From NCBI RefSeq assembly GCF_017307055.1, contig NZ_JAFLEQ010000016.1, positions 219,826 to 283,825 of the forward strand: a stretch of DNA of 64,000 bases. Direction: 5' to 3'. Origin of the DNA: Corynebacterium mendelii (GTDB lineage Bacteria; Actinomycetota; Actinomycetes; Mycobacteriales; Mycobacteriaceae). The position numbers and the translations under genes are program-made. Position 1 is the first letter of the stretch, and each line of letters begins with the position of its first letter. Shown in pieces: positions 17,742-27,460 of the stretch. The notes below the pieces were generated by a model. The model ran no database searches. It was not told where the DNA came from and saw only the letters and a program-made list of their open reading frames with translations.

Positions 17742-19847
17742 GTGAACACCCGTCGCCTGCCCGTCGTGCCCACCGGCCTTGTCAGTGCCGCCGCGGTGGC
17801 GGTCCTGGTGTGCGGCTGCTCCACCCCGGAGCTTCCCCTGGTGGAGGACACCAGCCCAACCCCGGAACCGACTGTGGTGACCACCACGACCAGCACACCG
17901 GTGGCGGTATCCGGTGGCACGATCACCATCGGCATTGATCCGCTCACCGCCGGCTTCAACCCGCACCTGGCCGGTAACCGCACCGAATTCGTCGTCGGCC
18001 TGGCTGATCTGGTGCTGCCCAGTCCCTTTGTCGGCGGGCGCATGGACACCGATCTGCTGGTGTCCGCGGAACAGGTCGCCCCCCGGCCGGGGGTGGCCCA
18101 GTCGGTGCGCTACATCCTCAATCCGCAGGCCCAATGGTCGGATGGAACACCTGTGACCGGCAGTGATTTCATCTACCTGTGGCGGGGGATCACCGCCAGC
18201 CCGGATGCGGTGGGCAGTGCCGCCTACCGGGCGATCCAGTCGATTTCCACCAGCGACGGCGGGCTGACCGTCACCGTCGACTTCGCCCACCGCATCGCCC
18301 GCTGGCAGGAACTGTTCAATCATCTTCTGCCCAGTCACCTGCTGCCGCAGTCACCGTCGCAGTTCGGGCTGGTACTGGCCGACGGGATACCCGCCTCGGC
18401 GGGGCGCTACACGGTCTCCTCCGTCGACCGGTTGCGTGGCAATGTGACCGTCAACCGCAACGACCGTTTCTGGGGGGAGCTTCCCGCCACCACCGACACC
18501 CTGAACTTTGTGGAAATCCGGGACGCCACCACCGCGGCATCAATGCTGCGGGCCGGCCAGATGTCGGCGGCTGACCTGACCCCGGGGCACACCACAGCTG
18601 AGGAACTGGAATTGATCGGCGGCACCACGGTGGCCACCGCCCGCGGCATCGGCATGCAGCTGAACCTGTCGCTGTCGGTGACCTCCCCCGTGCTATCCGA
18701 TGCCGGGCTGCGCCGGGCGGTGACAGAACTGATCGACGCCGACCAGGTTGCCCGCCTGGCCACCGGGCGCACCACCATGCTTTCCCGCCCGGCCGATCCC
18801 TTCGGCGGCCCGCCCGCAGAACCTTCCGGCAACGACCCGGACGTGCCGGTCGATACCACCGGCCCGCAGCCCACCGTCAGCCCTGCTGAAACCACCGGGC
18901 ACCGGGCCGGGGACTCACCACCGGAAAAAACACCCGGGGAATCCCCCGCGGTGACCGGGCTTCGGCTGCCGATCAACGACAACAGCAATCCCACTGCGCA
19001 GCTGGTGCACCGGGCGGTGGAGGCCGCCGGTCGTCCGCTGGTTATTGCCGCGGAAGCCACTGACGATACCGCCACCGCGGCAGCCAGCATCATCGTCGAC
19101 CAGCTGGCCCGGGCCGGGGTTGCGGCCACGGTGGTGCGCGCCACCGCTGATACCGCCACCGGCCAGTTGCTTCCCACCGGCGATGCCGACGGATACGTCA
19201 GCTGGCAGCCGGTGGCCGACAGCCCGAATCTGCTGGCTGACCGCTACCTGTGCCCAGGCCCCTCGGTGGAAGACGCGGTCCAGGTGTCCCCGTCGTCGAC
19301 TGCCGCAACCCTCGGTGTGACACCCACCGGTGCCACCACCACAACAACCGGCAGTGGCGCACCGGCCACCACCGCCACAGCCACCAACCGGCCGACGGTG
19401 ACCGGATCTGCCGCAACTACCCCGCCGGCCACCGGGACACCAGCGACGGTGTCTGCCGGCAGTAGCACTGGTGTCGGTTTACCGTCAGCCGATCCGTCCG
19501 CCCGGCCCGGCGGCGGGCGCGGCCGTCAGGCCGCGGGCGCGCACCCGCGGGCCGGGAATCTGTCCGGGTTGTGTGATCCGGCGATGGACCGGGAGATTTC
19601 GACGATGCTCGCCGGATCATCCAGTTTCGCCCGGCTGCGGGAGAAAGCACGCCAAATCGAAGCGGAACAAGTACTCACCGTAGCGCTGGTGGCCGATACC
19701 CGCCTGTGGGTGAAATCCGGCGATATTGTCGGCATGGATCCGTTCCCGCCGCTGGGCGATACCCTGCTGGCCACCGCGGCCCGCTGGACCACCACACAAC
19801 CGGAGCAACAACCGTCGGTTTTCCCCGTTCCCGGCAACGAGCAGTAG
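17742..19847 (+). CDS. lpqW: LpqW-like lipoprotein (family 5 solute-binding fold)
   Basis: GTG 17742 is chosen because a lipoprotein signal follows at once, ending in a lipobox LVCGC-S; an earlier ATG at 17625 lies in the typA terminator. 701 residues. After a Thr/Pro linker, the domain GGTITIGIDPLTAGFNPHLAG and later SVRYILNPQAQWSDGTPVTG mark the oligopeptide-binding family. Position between typA and mshB matches LpqW of mycobacteria, which is not a transporter but controls lipomannan/lipoarabinomannan synthesis; the corynebacterial relative is reported to act on the mannosyltransferase step. Two low-complexity inserts, about residues 348-408 (Pro/Glu/Thr) and 518-606 (Thr/Ala/Gly), are unusual. 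Confidence 0.75.
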   Translation: MNTRRLPVVPTGLVSAAAVAVLVCGCSTPELPLVEDTSPTPEPTVVTTTTSTPVAVSGGTITIGIDPLTAGFNPHLAGNRTEFVVGLADLVLPSPFVGGRMDTDLLVSAEQVAPRPGVAQSVRYILNPQAQWSDGTPVTGSDFIYLWRGITASPDAVGSAAYRAIQSISTSDGGLTVTVDFAHRIARWQELFNHLLPSHLLPQSPSQFGLVLADGIPASAGRYTVSSVDRLRGNVTVNRNDRFWGELPATTDTLNFVEIRDATTAASMLRAGQMSAADLTPGHTTAEELELIGGTTVATARGIGMQLNLSLSVTSPVLSDAGLRRAVTELIDADQVARLATGRTTMLSRPADPFGGPPAEPSGNDPDVPVDTTGPQPTVSPAETTGHRAGDSPPEKTPGESPAVTGLRLPINDNSNPTAQLVHRAVEAAGRPLVIAAEATDDTATAAASIIVDQLARAGVAATVVRATADTATGQLLPTGDADGYVSWQPVADSPNLLADRYLCPGPSVEDAVQVSPSSTAATLGVTPTGATTTTTGSGAPATTATATNRPTVTGSAATTPPATGTPATVSAGSSTGVGLPSADPSARPGGGRGRQAAGAHPRAGNLSGLCDPAMDREISTMLAGSSSFARLREKARQIEAEQVLTVALVADTRLWVKSGDIVGMDPFPPLGDTLLATAARWTTTQPEQQPSVFPVPGNEQ

Positions 19848-20070
19848 GCGCCACACACTGCGCAGCGGGGCCACCGGTTGCTGTCCCGGCCCGGCGTATA
19901 CCCTGGAGAAAACAGACCGTCGGCCGCGCGGCCAACCGGCGGGGCAGCCGGGCGGGCCGCGGGGTCACAACATACGACACCCATCTCCTGTTTTGCCCCG
20001 CGGCGGGCGAATCCCGTCCGTGACAACACAACTTCCAAGAAACCACCAGAGACCAAAAGGATATTTCCCG

Positions 20071-21039
20071 GTGAGACCGATCAGCACGAAATATGCGGGA
20101 CTGAAAGTCGTGGCCGTGCACGCGCACCCCGACGATGAGGCGATCTGGACCGGCGGGCTGCTGGCCGATCTGGCCCGCCACGGCGCCCATGTCACTGTTG
20201 TCACCTGCACTCTGGGTGAACAGGGTGAGGTCATCGGCGACACCTTCGCCGGGTTGGACAGTCACCATGCCGACCAGCTCGGTGGTTTCCGTATCGGGGA
20301 GCTGTCCGCATCCCTGGCCGCACTGAATGCGCGGGGACGGTTTTTGGGCTACGCCGGCAAATACCGGGACTCCGGGATGGCGGGGGATCCGGCGGGGGAG
20401 CACCCGCGGGCTTTTATCCGCCACCGCGAGGAAGCGGAAGCCGACCTGGCGGCGGTCATGGCCGACATCGACCCGCAGCTGGTTGTCACCTACGAAGCTG
20501 ACGGCGGCTACGGGCACCCGGACCACAAACAGGCCCATGCCATCACCGCCGCGGTCATTGCGGCGGAAAACACACACACCACCCCCCGCCGTCTTGTCTG
20601 TTGTGTCACCGACCATGACAGCCTGGCCCGTGGGCTGGACGCGATCACCACGATTCCGCCCGGCTGGCGCCGCGCGGCCGACGGGGAACTCGCCTGCCAT
20701 CATCTTGACCGCCGGCCCGCCGGGGAAGTGGTGGCGGTCCACCTGGATGCCGCAGCCCGCCACGCCAAACAAGCGGCGATGAAAGCCCACGCCACCCAAC
20801 TGTGGATCGCCGACGGGTCACTCACCCCCACCAATCCGCGGGCTGCCTGCGCCACAATCGGTGATTTCTCCGCCGCATCCGGGGTGTTCGCCCTGTCCAA
20901 TCTCATCGCCCAGCCGCTGCTGAACGTCGAACACTACAGCTGCCATCCGGCGGGCCTGGCATATCCGGCCGGGGCCACCCATCCGGCCGACGGTCTTGTC
21001 GGTGGCCTGTCGGGGAAAGAAGGTCAGTGCCGTGGCTGA
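20071..21039 (+). CDS. mshB: N-acetyl-glucosaminyl-inositol deacetylase, mycothiol biosynthesis
   Basis: GTG 20071 has AAAAGG 10 nt upstream; 322 residues. MshB removes the acetyl group from GlcNAc-inositol, the second reserved step to mycothiol, the actinobacterial thiol. Zinc ligands are visible: His19 and Asp22 in HAHPDDEAIW and a later histidine in GYGHPDHKQAH near 148-156. TCTLGEQGEVIGD and LGYAGKYRDSGM are typical of MshB rather than of the related Mca amidase. The C-terminal tail is somewhat longer than usual. It overlaps the next gene by 8 bp. Confidence 0.92.
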   Translation: MRPISTKYAGLKVVAVHAHPDDEAIWTGGLLADLARHGAHVTVVTCTLGEQGEVIGDTFAGLDSHHADQLGGFRIGELSASLAALNARGRFLGYAGKYRDSGMAGDPAGEHPRAFIRHREEAEADLAAVMADIDPQLVVTYEADGGYGHPDHKQAHAITAAVIAAENTHTTPRRLVCCVTDHDSLARGLDAITTIPPGWRRAADGELACHHLDRRPAGEVVAVHLDAAARHAKQAAMKAHATQLWIADGSLTPTNPRAACATIGDFSAASGVFALSNLIAQPLLNVEHYSCHPAGLAYPAGATHPADGLVGGLSGKEGQCRG

Positions 21040-21463
21040 ACACCGCAGGGCTCGGGAAGAAACCACCGCCAAGCCGGTGCGCATTCCCCGCCAGCCGACC
21101 TCCCGCGGGGAAGCGGCCCTGGGGCTGGTGTGGCTGTCCATCGGCTCGCTGATGTCGGTGCTGATGGAAATCGTCTACCTGACTGCCCGGCTGCCGCTGC
21201 CGGGGGGTCATTCGGTCGTTTTTCCGGTGGCCATTGTGGTTGCGTTCGCCCTCAACCTGGCTATCAGCCGCACGGCGCTGTTGTGGACCCCGGTGACGGC
21301 GATCGCCGCGATTCCGGTGGGGGTGTGGCTGGCCGGCTACTTTTTGTTCGCCCTGGCCCCCGCCCTGGGCGGGCACATCCACATGTTCGGCGATCTGCGG
21401 TCGGTTCTGCTGTTGATGTGCGGGGTGGCGGGCGGCTGTTTTCCGTTGTGGACGCCCAAGTGA
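21032..21463 (+). CDS. Conserved membrane protein encoded after mshB
   Basis: GTG 21032 with GAAGG 8 nt upstream gives 143 residues and overlaps mshB by 8 bp. After a charged N-terminus of about 30 residues, four membrane helices are visible (LGLVWLSIGSLMSVLMEIVY, VFPVAIVVAFALNLAI, TPVTAIAAIPVGVWLAGYFL and SVLLLMCGVAGGCFPLW). A small membrane protein in this place is conserved in mycobacteria and corynebacteria; its function is unknown. Downstream (21464-21753) there is no gene, only T- and A-runs near 21480 and 21610 that may include a terminator. Confidence 0.75.
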   Translation: MAEHRRAREETTAKPVRIPRQPTSRGEAALGLVWLSIGSLMSVLMEIVYLTARLPLPGGHSVVFPVAIVVAFALNLAISRTALLWTPVTAIAAIPVGVWLAGYFLFALAPALGGHIHMFGDLRSVLLLMCGVAGGCFPLWTPK

Positions 21464-21753
21464 CACAATGGGGGGGAATATTTTTTCCCGCCCTTGCCCA
21501 ACCGGCCCGGCCCCCACGGCGCCAGCCCGCGCCCGGGGACAGCTGAGCTGGGTGGTTCACCCCGCCCACACCATGCGGCCACCGGTTGCCCACCAGGTGC
21601 GGGCACCGTTTTTTCAAAAAAAGAACAGTATTTTTCCGGCCCCGGCCACCCGCACAACCGCCGCAAGAGATACCGGCCGCCTGATCCGGGTGCCACCCCA
21701 CCCGGGCCGGGCAGAACCCGTGACCGCCCACCGACGACGATTGTTTTCAACCT

Positions 21754-22077
21754 ATGACCTATGTGATTGCACAGCCCTGCGTCGACATCATGGACAAAGC
21801 CTGCGTCGAGGAATGCCCCGTCGACTGTATCTACGAAGGCAAACGCTCCCTGTACATCCACCCGGATGAATGCGTGGACTGCGGTGCCTGCGAACCCGTC
21901 TGCCCGACCGAGGCGATTTTCTACGAAGACGATGTGCCCGACGAGTGGATCGACTACAACGACGCCAATGCGGCGTTTTTCGATGTGCTCGGCTCTCCCG
22001 GCGGCGCCGCCCGGCTCGGGCCGCAGGACTTCGATCCGGCGTTCGTCGCGGAGCTGCCGCCGCAGAACCAGGAGTAG
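21754..22077 (+). CDS. fdxC: Seven-iron ferredoxin
   Basis: 107 residues from ATG 21754. Cysteines fit the 7Fe pattern: Cys9, Cys17 and Cys50 for the [3Fe-4S] cluster, Cys21, Cys40, Cys43 and Cys46 for the [4Fe-4S] cluster, as in VDCIYEG and [12 protein letters not shown]. The acidic C-terminal extension of about 45 residues is usual in actinobacterial FdxC. It is a small electron carrier in the cytoplasm. No clear ribosome-binding site precedes the ATG; a possible -10 box GATTGT lies 9 nt before it, so the mRNA may be leaderless. It precedes dapC by 63 bp, a conserved pairing. Confidence 0.93.
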   Translation: MTYVIAQPCVDIMDKACVEECPVDCIYEGKRSLYIHPDECVDCGACEPVCPTEAIFYEDDVPDEWIDYNDANAAFFDVLGSPGGAARLGPQDFDPAFVAELPPQNQE

Positions 22078-22140
22078 GGGCACCGGGAAAACGCCCCTGG
22101 GGTGATCCCCGGCGGGCCGGGGATGGTAGAAACAACTGCT

Positions 22141-23265
22141 ATGAGCCACCCACCCAGGACACCAGCCGGCGCGAACCTTCCCGATTTTCCGTGGGACACC
22201 ATCGCGGAGGCGAAAAAAACCGCCGCCGCCCACCCGGACGGCCTGATCAACCTGTCGGTGGGCACCCCGGTCGATGAAGTGTCCCCGATCATCCAGCTGG
22301 CGGTGGCCGAAGCCGCCGGTTTTCCCGGATACCCCACCACCCACGGCACCGATGCGCTGCGCGACGCCATAGTCAACCACTGCCGCAGCCGCTACAACAT
22401 GGTCGGCTGCACCACCGATGCGGTCCTGCCTGTCATCGGCACCAAGGAACTCATCGCCGGGCTGCCGAGTCTTCTGGGGATCGGTGCCGGGCACACGGTG
22501 GTCATCCCGGAGATCGCCTACCCCACCTACGAGGTGTCGGCCATCATGTCCGGGGCACGGTGCGTGCGGGCCGATTCCCTGACCCAGCTGGGTCCCTCCT
22601 CGCCGACCCTGATGTTCATCAACTCGCCCGGCAACCCGACCGGCAAAGTCCTGGGCGTCAACCACCTGAAAAAAGTCGTCGACTTCGCCCGGGAACGCGA
22701 CTGTATCGTCGCCGCCGACGAATGCTACATCGGACTGGGCTGGAACAAGGACAATCCGCCGGTGTCGATCCTGGACGAGGAAGTCTGCGGCGGGGACACC
22801 CGCAATCTGCTGGCAATCCATTCACTGTCGAAGTCGTCGAACCTGGCCAGCTACCGGGCCGGCTGGCTGATGGGTGACGGGAGCCTGATCGGTGAACTGC
22901 TGGCGGTGCGCAAGCACACCGGCTTCATGGTTCCGTGGCTGGTGCAGCAGGCCATGATTGCCGCCCTGAACAACCCCGACCAGGAAAAACTGCAGTACCT
23001 GCGGTACGCGGCACGCCGTGAGATGCTTGTCGCTGCCCTGACGGAGGCCGGGTTTCGAATCGACAACTCCGAGGCGGGACTGTACCTGTGGGCCACCCGC
23101 GGGGAGGACTGCCGGAAAACATTGGACTGGTTTGCTTCCCTGGGGATTCTGGTCGCCCCCGGCGACTTCTACGGCCCGAGGGGCACCAACCATGTGCGTA
23201 TCGCCCTGACCGGCACCGACCAGCAGTGCGAACAAGCCGGATGGCGTATCGTCCGCGCCGCCTGA
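22141..23265 (+). CDS. dapC: N-succinyldiaminopimelate aminotransferase
   Basis: ATG 22141 (MSHPPRTPAG...) gives 374 residues; an upstream in-frame start at 22102 would lack homology-like sequence. A class I/II PLP aminotransferase: INLSVGTPVDEVSP at the start, INSPGNPTGK, AADECYIGLGW and the PLP lysine in HSLSKSSNLASYRAGW (about residue 231). Linked to fdxC and to nearby dapD and dapE, it is DapC, which aminates N-succinyl-2-amino-6-ketopimelate in the succinylase route to mDAP and lysine. Its stop codon abuts the stop of the convergent sensor kinase gene with no gap. Confidence 0.9.
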   Translation: MSHPPRTPAGANLPDFPWDTIAEAKKTAAAHPDGLINLSVGTPVDEVSPIIQLAVAEAAGFPGYPTTHGTDALRDAIVNHCRSRYNMVGCTTDAVLPVIGTKELIAGLPSLLGIGAGHTVVIPEIAYPTYEVSAIMSGARCVRADSLTQLGPSSPTLMFINSPGNPTGKVLGVNHLKKVVDFARERDCIVAADECYIGLGWNKDNPPVSILDEEVCGGDTRNLLAIHSLSKSSNLASYRAGWLMGDGSLIGELLAVRKHTGFMVPWLVQQAMIAALNNPDQEKLQYLRYAARREMLVAALTEAGFRIDNSEAGLYLWATRGEDCRKTLDWFASLGILVAPGDFYGPRGTNHVRIALTGTDQQCEQAGWRIVRAA

Positions 23266-25614
23266 TCAGTCGACAACAATCAGTTCCGGTTCGCCGTCAC
23301 CGGCCAGAAGAATCGAACCGGTGCGGCGCCGTCCGACGGGCATCAACCGGATGGTGGCCTCCCCGCGGTCAAGACCCGACACCGCCCGGGCCGCGGTACG
23401 CACCAGCTCCGCGACCTGGGGGTTCTCGCGCGGATCGTCGGTGTCGCCGGGGCCGCGCACAACCGGGGACCGGTCATCCAAAAGCCGGACCACACAGCCG
23501 CGGTCCCGGGCGAACCACACGGCTTCCGTCAACCCCGGATCCCGCAGCGCCGGGGAGCGGATCGAATCCCGCAGCCGGGCTTCCAGCAGCCGGGCGTTGG
23601 CCCGCCTGACCTCGTCGTCGAGTCCATCGTCGAGACACTGATCGACCAGCCCGCTCAACCAGCCCTGCACCCGCCGCACATGGTGCGATGAGGCCGCGGA
23701 ACTGGTCAGCCGGGCCACTTTTTTGCGCATCGCTTCCTCGGTTGCCGGCAGTGCTGCGGTCGCCTGGTCGATCAGCAGCGGAAACAGACAGGCGGCGATA
23801 ATCGGCGGCAGGAACTGCAGTGCCCACGGCGGGCTGCCGTGATCGGCCAAACCCACCAGCGTCAGCGCCGTCGGCGCCTGCAGGGCGGCGATGGCGAACA
23901 GCAGCGCCGCCACCGGGCGGCGCCGCATCCCCATCAGCACCCCAATCACCTGGATGCTCTGGAACCACCAGTTGTACGGCCACGCAAACGGCGGAAAATC
24001 CGTCACCGCCGCCCCGCAGCAGCTGGCCACCACCAGGGCTGTGCCGGCCACAGCAGTCGGTGCCGCCGCCAGCCGGTTGGTGGAGCCGGCCACCACCGCG
24101 CCCGCGCCGACCGCCACCGCAGCGGCCGCCGCCCACCAGACATCCGGCACAGCCTGCACCGAACCGCTGGAGTGAATGGCCAGCCCGGTGAAAGTGGCCG
24201 CCACCCCCACCCCGGTCCACGGGCTGTGGGTGAACTGGGTGCCGCCGAGCCGGCGGCGGATCGCCTCCGGGCCGTCGAACATCCCGGCGCCGCCCGCTTG
24301 TCCGACCTGGCCCGCCCGGTCGGCCGGATCCATCACCAGGGTGACTGTCACCCCGTCGCCGGGGCGGGTCGTCACCGTCGCGCCGCAGCCGGGCACCATG
24401 CGGGAATGCTCCAGAATCGTCAACCGCACCCCCGCCCGGTCGTGGCTGACCCGGTGCAGATCAAAACCGGGCCCGTCATCACACAACTGCAGTGTGACCA
24501 CAGGTGCGGCGCCGCCGTCCCGGGCCGGGTCGGCGGCGGGCTCCAGCCGGACAATCAGCCGGCGCCCGGCCCCTGGGGCGTGGCGCACACTGTTGCCTGC
24601 CGCCTCCGCCAGGGCGTCGGCGAAAACCGCCAGCACCGTGCCGGGCAGGCTGCACCCGGAAACCCGCTCGTCAACCACACAGTCGATCTCCGTGTCCGGC
24701 GCCCGGGTGCGCACCGTCCGCACCCAGGTGTCAACCGCCCCGGCCACCGGCACCCGGGCGGCCGGCTGGTGGTCGGCACTGTCGATGACAGCCCGGAAAT
24801 CAGCGGCAGACGGGTTGCCGGTGCCGCGCCACAGTGACCTCAACAGGCTGAGCACATGGTCGTGGACGAAACTCAGGAACAACGAATCCGCCCGGGTGAC
24901 CGCCGCCGACGACTCTGATTGGGCCAGCTCCCGGGCGGCCAGCCGGGCATGCCGGTCCAGGATCCGTCCCGCATGTCCGGAAAACGCGGCAACCACAATG
25001 AACGGCATACTCACCATCCAGGAGTGGGCGGCCGACAGCAGCGCAACAACCGCCGTGTCGGCACCATTGGTGACAGCCCCATCCACCCCAATGACCGCTG
25101 CCGCCACCACAATCGCCATCCTGGGCGGGCTGACCAGGGCAAAAACCACCAGCGGATAGCCGCAGAAGTCCCCCATCTTCAACGGCTCGAAGACATTGTC
25201 CCCGAACACAAGGATGCTCACCGGCTGAAACAGGCTCACCACCGCGAAAAGAGTCCCCACAACCCGGCCCACCAGCTGCCCGGCCCGCGCGCCCGGTATC
25301 AGCGCCGCCCCCACCAGTGCAGCCGCTCCAGCAGCCATGGCCGCCAACGCGACCGCCGACGGCCATTCCGGGTGACCGGCCGCAAAAGAAGCAGCCACAT
25401 TCGACAGCGCCCGGGACACCAGCAGCGTCACCAGCCACACCATGCCGCACACACCACTGGCGATATGCACCACCACCGTGCCTGCATGACCGGTGCGGGC
25501 AAGCTCCCCGATCAGCGGATCGGTGCCGCCGCCGTCACCACGGGCCGGTGACTCGGCGAAAAAACCGGCATCCGTCGGCCGCCACCGGGCCGGCCGCAGC
25601 CGCGAATCACCCAT
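23266..25614 (-). CDS. Two-module membrane sensor histidine kinase
   Basis: ATG 25614 overlaps the response-regulator stop by 8 bp and gives 782 residues. Module 1: about five membrane helices, then a phosphoacceptor-like segment SFVHDHVLSLL near residue 248 and a HATPase domain with N-box EAAGNSVRHA (about 340) and G1 box DDGPGFDL (about 378). Module 2 repeats the layout: about five helices from residue 455 (VGVAATFTGLAIHSSGSV) and a soluble C-terminal domain of about 180 residues that looks like a degenerate kinase half (SSHHVRRVQGWLSGL). Most such kinases are under 450 residues. The signal is unknown. Partner: the LuxR-type regulator just upstream. Confidence 0.75.
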   Translation of the reverse strand: MGDSRLRPARWRPTDAGFFAESPARGDGGGTDPLIGELARTGHAGTVVVHIASGVCGMVWLVTLLVSRALSNVAASFAAGHPEWPSAVALAAMAAGAAALVGAALIPGARAGQLVGRVVGTLFAVVSLFQPVSILVFGDNVFEPLKMGDFCGYPLVVFALVSPPRMAIVVAAAVIGVDGAVTNGADTAVVALLSAAHSWMVSMPFIVVAAFSGHAGRILDRHARLAARELAQSESSAAVTRADSLFLSFVHDHVLSLLRSLWRGTGNPSAADFRAVIDSADHQPAARVPVAGAVDTWVRTVRTRAPDTEIDCVVDERVSGCSLPGTVLAVFADALAEAAGNSVRHAPGAGRRLIVRLEPAADPARDGGAAPVVTLQLCDDGPGFDLHRVSHDRAGVRLTILEHSRMVPGCGATVTTRPGDGVTVTLVMDPADRAGQVGQAGGAGMFDGPEAIRRRLGGTQFTHSPWTGVGVAATFTGLAIHSSGSVQAVPDVWWAAAAAVAVGAGAVVAGSTNRLAAAPTAVAGTALVVASCCGAAVTDFPPFAWPYNWWFQSIQVIGVLMGMRRRPVAALLFAIAALQAPTALTLVGLADHGSPPWALQFLPPIIAACLFPLLIDQATAALPATEEAMRKKVARLTSSAASSHHVRRVQGWLSGLVDQCLDDGLDDEVRRANARLLEARLRDSIRSPALRDPGLTEAVWFARDRGCVVRLLDDRSPVVRGPGDTDDPRENPQVAELVRTAARAVSGLDRGEATIRLMPVGRRRTGSILLAGDGEPELIVVD

Positions 25615-26260
25615 CGCCGGGGCCTTTGATGAAACCGTCTTCCATGCCGCGGCGCAGCAAATCCACTTTGGTGTAGGCGGGGCGGCCGGCGGCCGCATAC
25701 TTCGCCCGAATCCGGTCGACATGATCCTGCACCGTGGTTTTCGCCAACCCCAACAGTGTCGCTACCCGTTTCGCCGGCTCACCCATGGCGTAAAGCTCCA
25801 GAATGTCGCGCTGCCGGTCGGTCAAATCCACCTGGCCGGTCAACGGATCCGAATCAATCAGTGACGCCCAATCAGCGGTGGCGTAGGTCGCCCCCGTGGC
25901 CGCATGGGCAATGGCATCCACCAATTCGGTATCCGGCGCCGCCTTGTTGACCAGGCCGTGTACCCCGGCAGCCAGGGCACGCCTGATCAGATACGGCGAA
26001 TCGAGGGCCGAAAACACCAGTGCCGCCGCGCCAGCAGCCTTGATGGCACTGACATTGTCGAAAGGATCCGAGCCATCGGCCAGCCGCAAATCCACCAGCA
26101 CCACTGCCGGGGTGCTGGACAAGCCGGCAAACAAGTCCACGACGGTGCCCGCACAAGCCACCAGCTGTATTTCCGGGTGCGGGGCCAGCATCGCCGACAG
26201 ACCCGCCAGCGAAACCGCATGGTCATCGACTGCGGCAACCGTCAACGTTCCGGTGCTCAT
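25607..26260 (-). CDS. LuxR/NarL-family response regulator
   Basis: ATG 26260 with AAGGG 7 nt upstream; 217 residues. The receiver domain has AAVDDHAVSLAGL at the start and the phosphoacceptor Asp in VVLVDLRLAD; the output domain is a LuxR-type helix-turn-helix (LTDRQRDILELYAMGEPAKR, then VATLLGLAKTTVQDHVDRI). It overlaps the sensor kinase gene by 8 bp, so the pair is translated together. Target genes are not known. The 210-bp gap upstream holds its promoter and that of the divergent pseudouridine synthase gene. Confidence 0.88.
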   Translation of the reverse strand: MSTGTLTVAAVDDHAVSLAGLSAMLAPHPEIQLVACAGTVVDLFAGLSSTPAVVLVDLRLADGSDPFDNVSAIKAAGAAALVFSALDSPYLIRRALAAGVHGLVNKAAPDTELVDAIAHAATGATYATADWASLIDSDPLTGQVDLTDRQRDILELYAMGEPAKRVATLLGLAKTTVQDHVDRIRAKYAAAGRPAYTKVDLLRRGMEDGFIKGPGDG

Positions 26261-26470
26261 GGGCACACCCTTCACATATTACGAATTTTTCCCGGTCCGA
26301 CGGCCGCCGGATAGGCCGCACCAGCCGCCTGCCACCCAACGTAGCAATCCGGTGCAGGGCAGCGCAGCGGAAAGCACATTGAATACCTTCAACGATAATA
26401 CATCGGATCTGCAGCTGGTGCTGCCCCGGTACTACCTGGCAGCCGGTGGTTTCGACTAGGTTTGTCAACC

Positions 26471-27346
26471 ATGTGCCATCCACCACTTGCAGCCGTCGAC
26501 GGCATCTCGCCCAGGCGGGTAGTGCTCACCGGCGCCGTGCCGGATGACGGTATCCGCTACGTGGCCGGCCGCGCCGGGGACAGCCCCTATGCCCCGGGAA
26601 CCGTGCTGGCGCCGAACACCCCTCTGCAGCGGCCGCAGCCCGCCTGGTTCCAGCCTGTCTGTCCCCCGGAGCGTGAGATTCCGTTCACCCACACCATTGT
26701 CGCCGAAACAGACGAACTGCTCATCGCCGACAAACCCCCTTTTCTGCCCACCACCCCCAACGGGCGGCTGATAAGAAACACCCTGCTGACCAGGCTGCGC
26801 ATTGAAACCGGCAACCCGCACCTGGTGTGCTGCCACCGGCTTGACCGTCTGACCAGCGGATTGGTGGTGTGCGCGAAAAACCCGGACAACCGGTCGATGT
26901 GGCAGAACCTCTTCCGTGACCGGCGGGTGGAAAAAACCTACACGGCCATCACCAGCGCCGATCTGCCCGGTGCCATCGGCACCAGCTGGCAGACCATCAC
27001 CCTGCCGCTGCGTAAAATCCGCGGAGCCCGGGCCGTGACCGTCGAGCCGACCGGAACCCCGACCATTACTGCCGTGCGGCGGACCGGCGACCACACCGTT
27101 GAGCTTCGCCCGCGCACCGGTTTCACCCACCAGCTGCGGGTGGTGATGAACCATCTGGGAATGCCGGTCACCGGTGACGACACCTACCCGCGGGACAAAG
27201 GACTGGATCTGTACGATTTCCGCACCCCGCTGGCACTGGTGGCCCAAACCCTCAGCATGCCCGACCCCATCGGCGGCACAACGCTGTCGTTTACCTCCCG
27301 CCGGGACCCGGCAAACCCCCTCGTCTGCCCTCCGAATGTGAGATAG
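26471..27346 (+). CDS. RluA-family RNA pseudouridine synthase
   Basis: 291 residues from ATG 26471 (an in-frame TTG lies 9 nt upstream). The catalytic motif HRLDRLTSGL contains the active-site aspartate of RluA/RluC/RluD enzymes, which turn uridine into pseudouridine in rRNA or tRNA. Other family blocks are DELLIADKPPFLPTTPNGRL and RPRTGFTHQLRVVMNHLGMP. There is no S4 domain. The RNA target cannot be predicted. It stands alone between the two-component system and the GtrA-like gene. Confidence 0.88.
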   Translation: MCHPPLAAVDGISPRRVVLTGAVPDDGIRYVAGRAGDSPYAPGTVLAPNTPLQRPQPAWFQPVCPPEREIPFTHTIVAETDELLIADKPPFLPTTPNGRLIRNTLLTRLRIETGNPHLVCCHRLDRLTSGLVVCAKNPDNRSMWQNLFRDRRVEKTYTAITSADLPGAIGTSWQTITLPLRKIRGARAVTVEPTGTPTITAVRRTGDHTVELRPRTGFTHQLRVVMNHLGMPVTGDDTYPRDKGLDLYDFRTPLALVAQTLSMPDPIGGTTLSFTSRRDPANPLVCPPNVR

Positions 27347-27460
27347 CGCATATTCCCACCGGAAAAAGCGGGGCACAACCCAGACCTTTTGTCGTTCACG
27401 GCGGCCGGTGAACTAGAATCGTCGAATTGTTTCCCCGCCCGACAACCGTCAAGAGAAACC

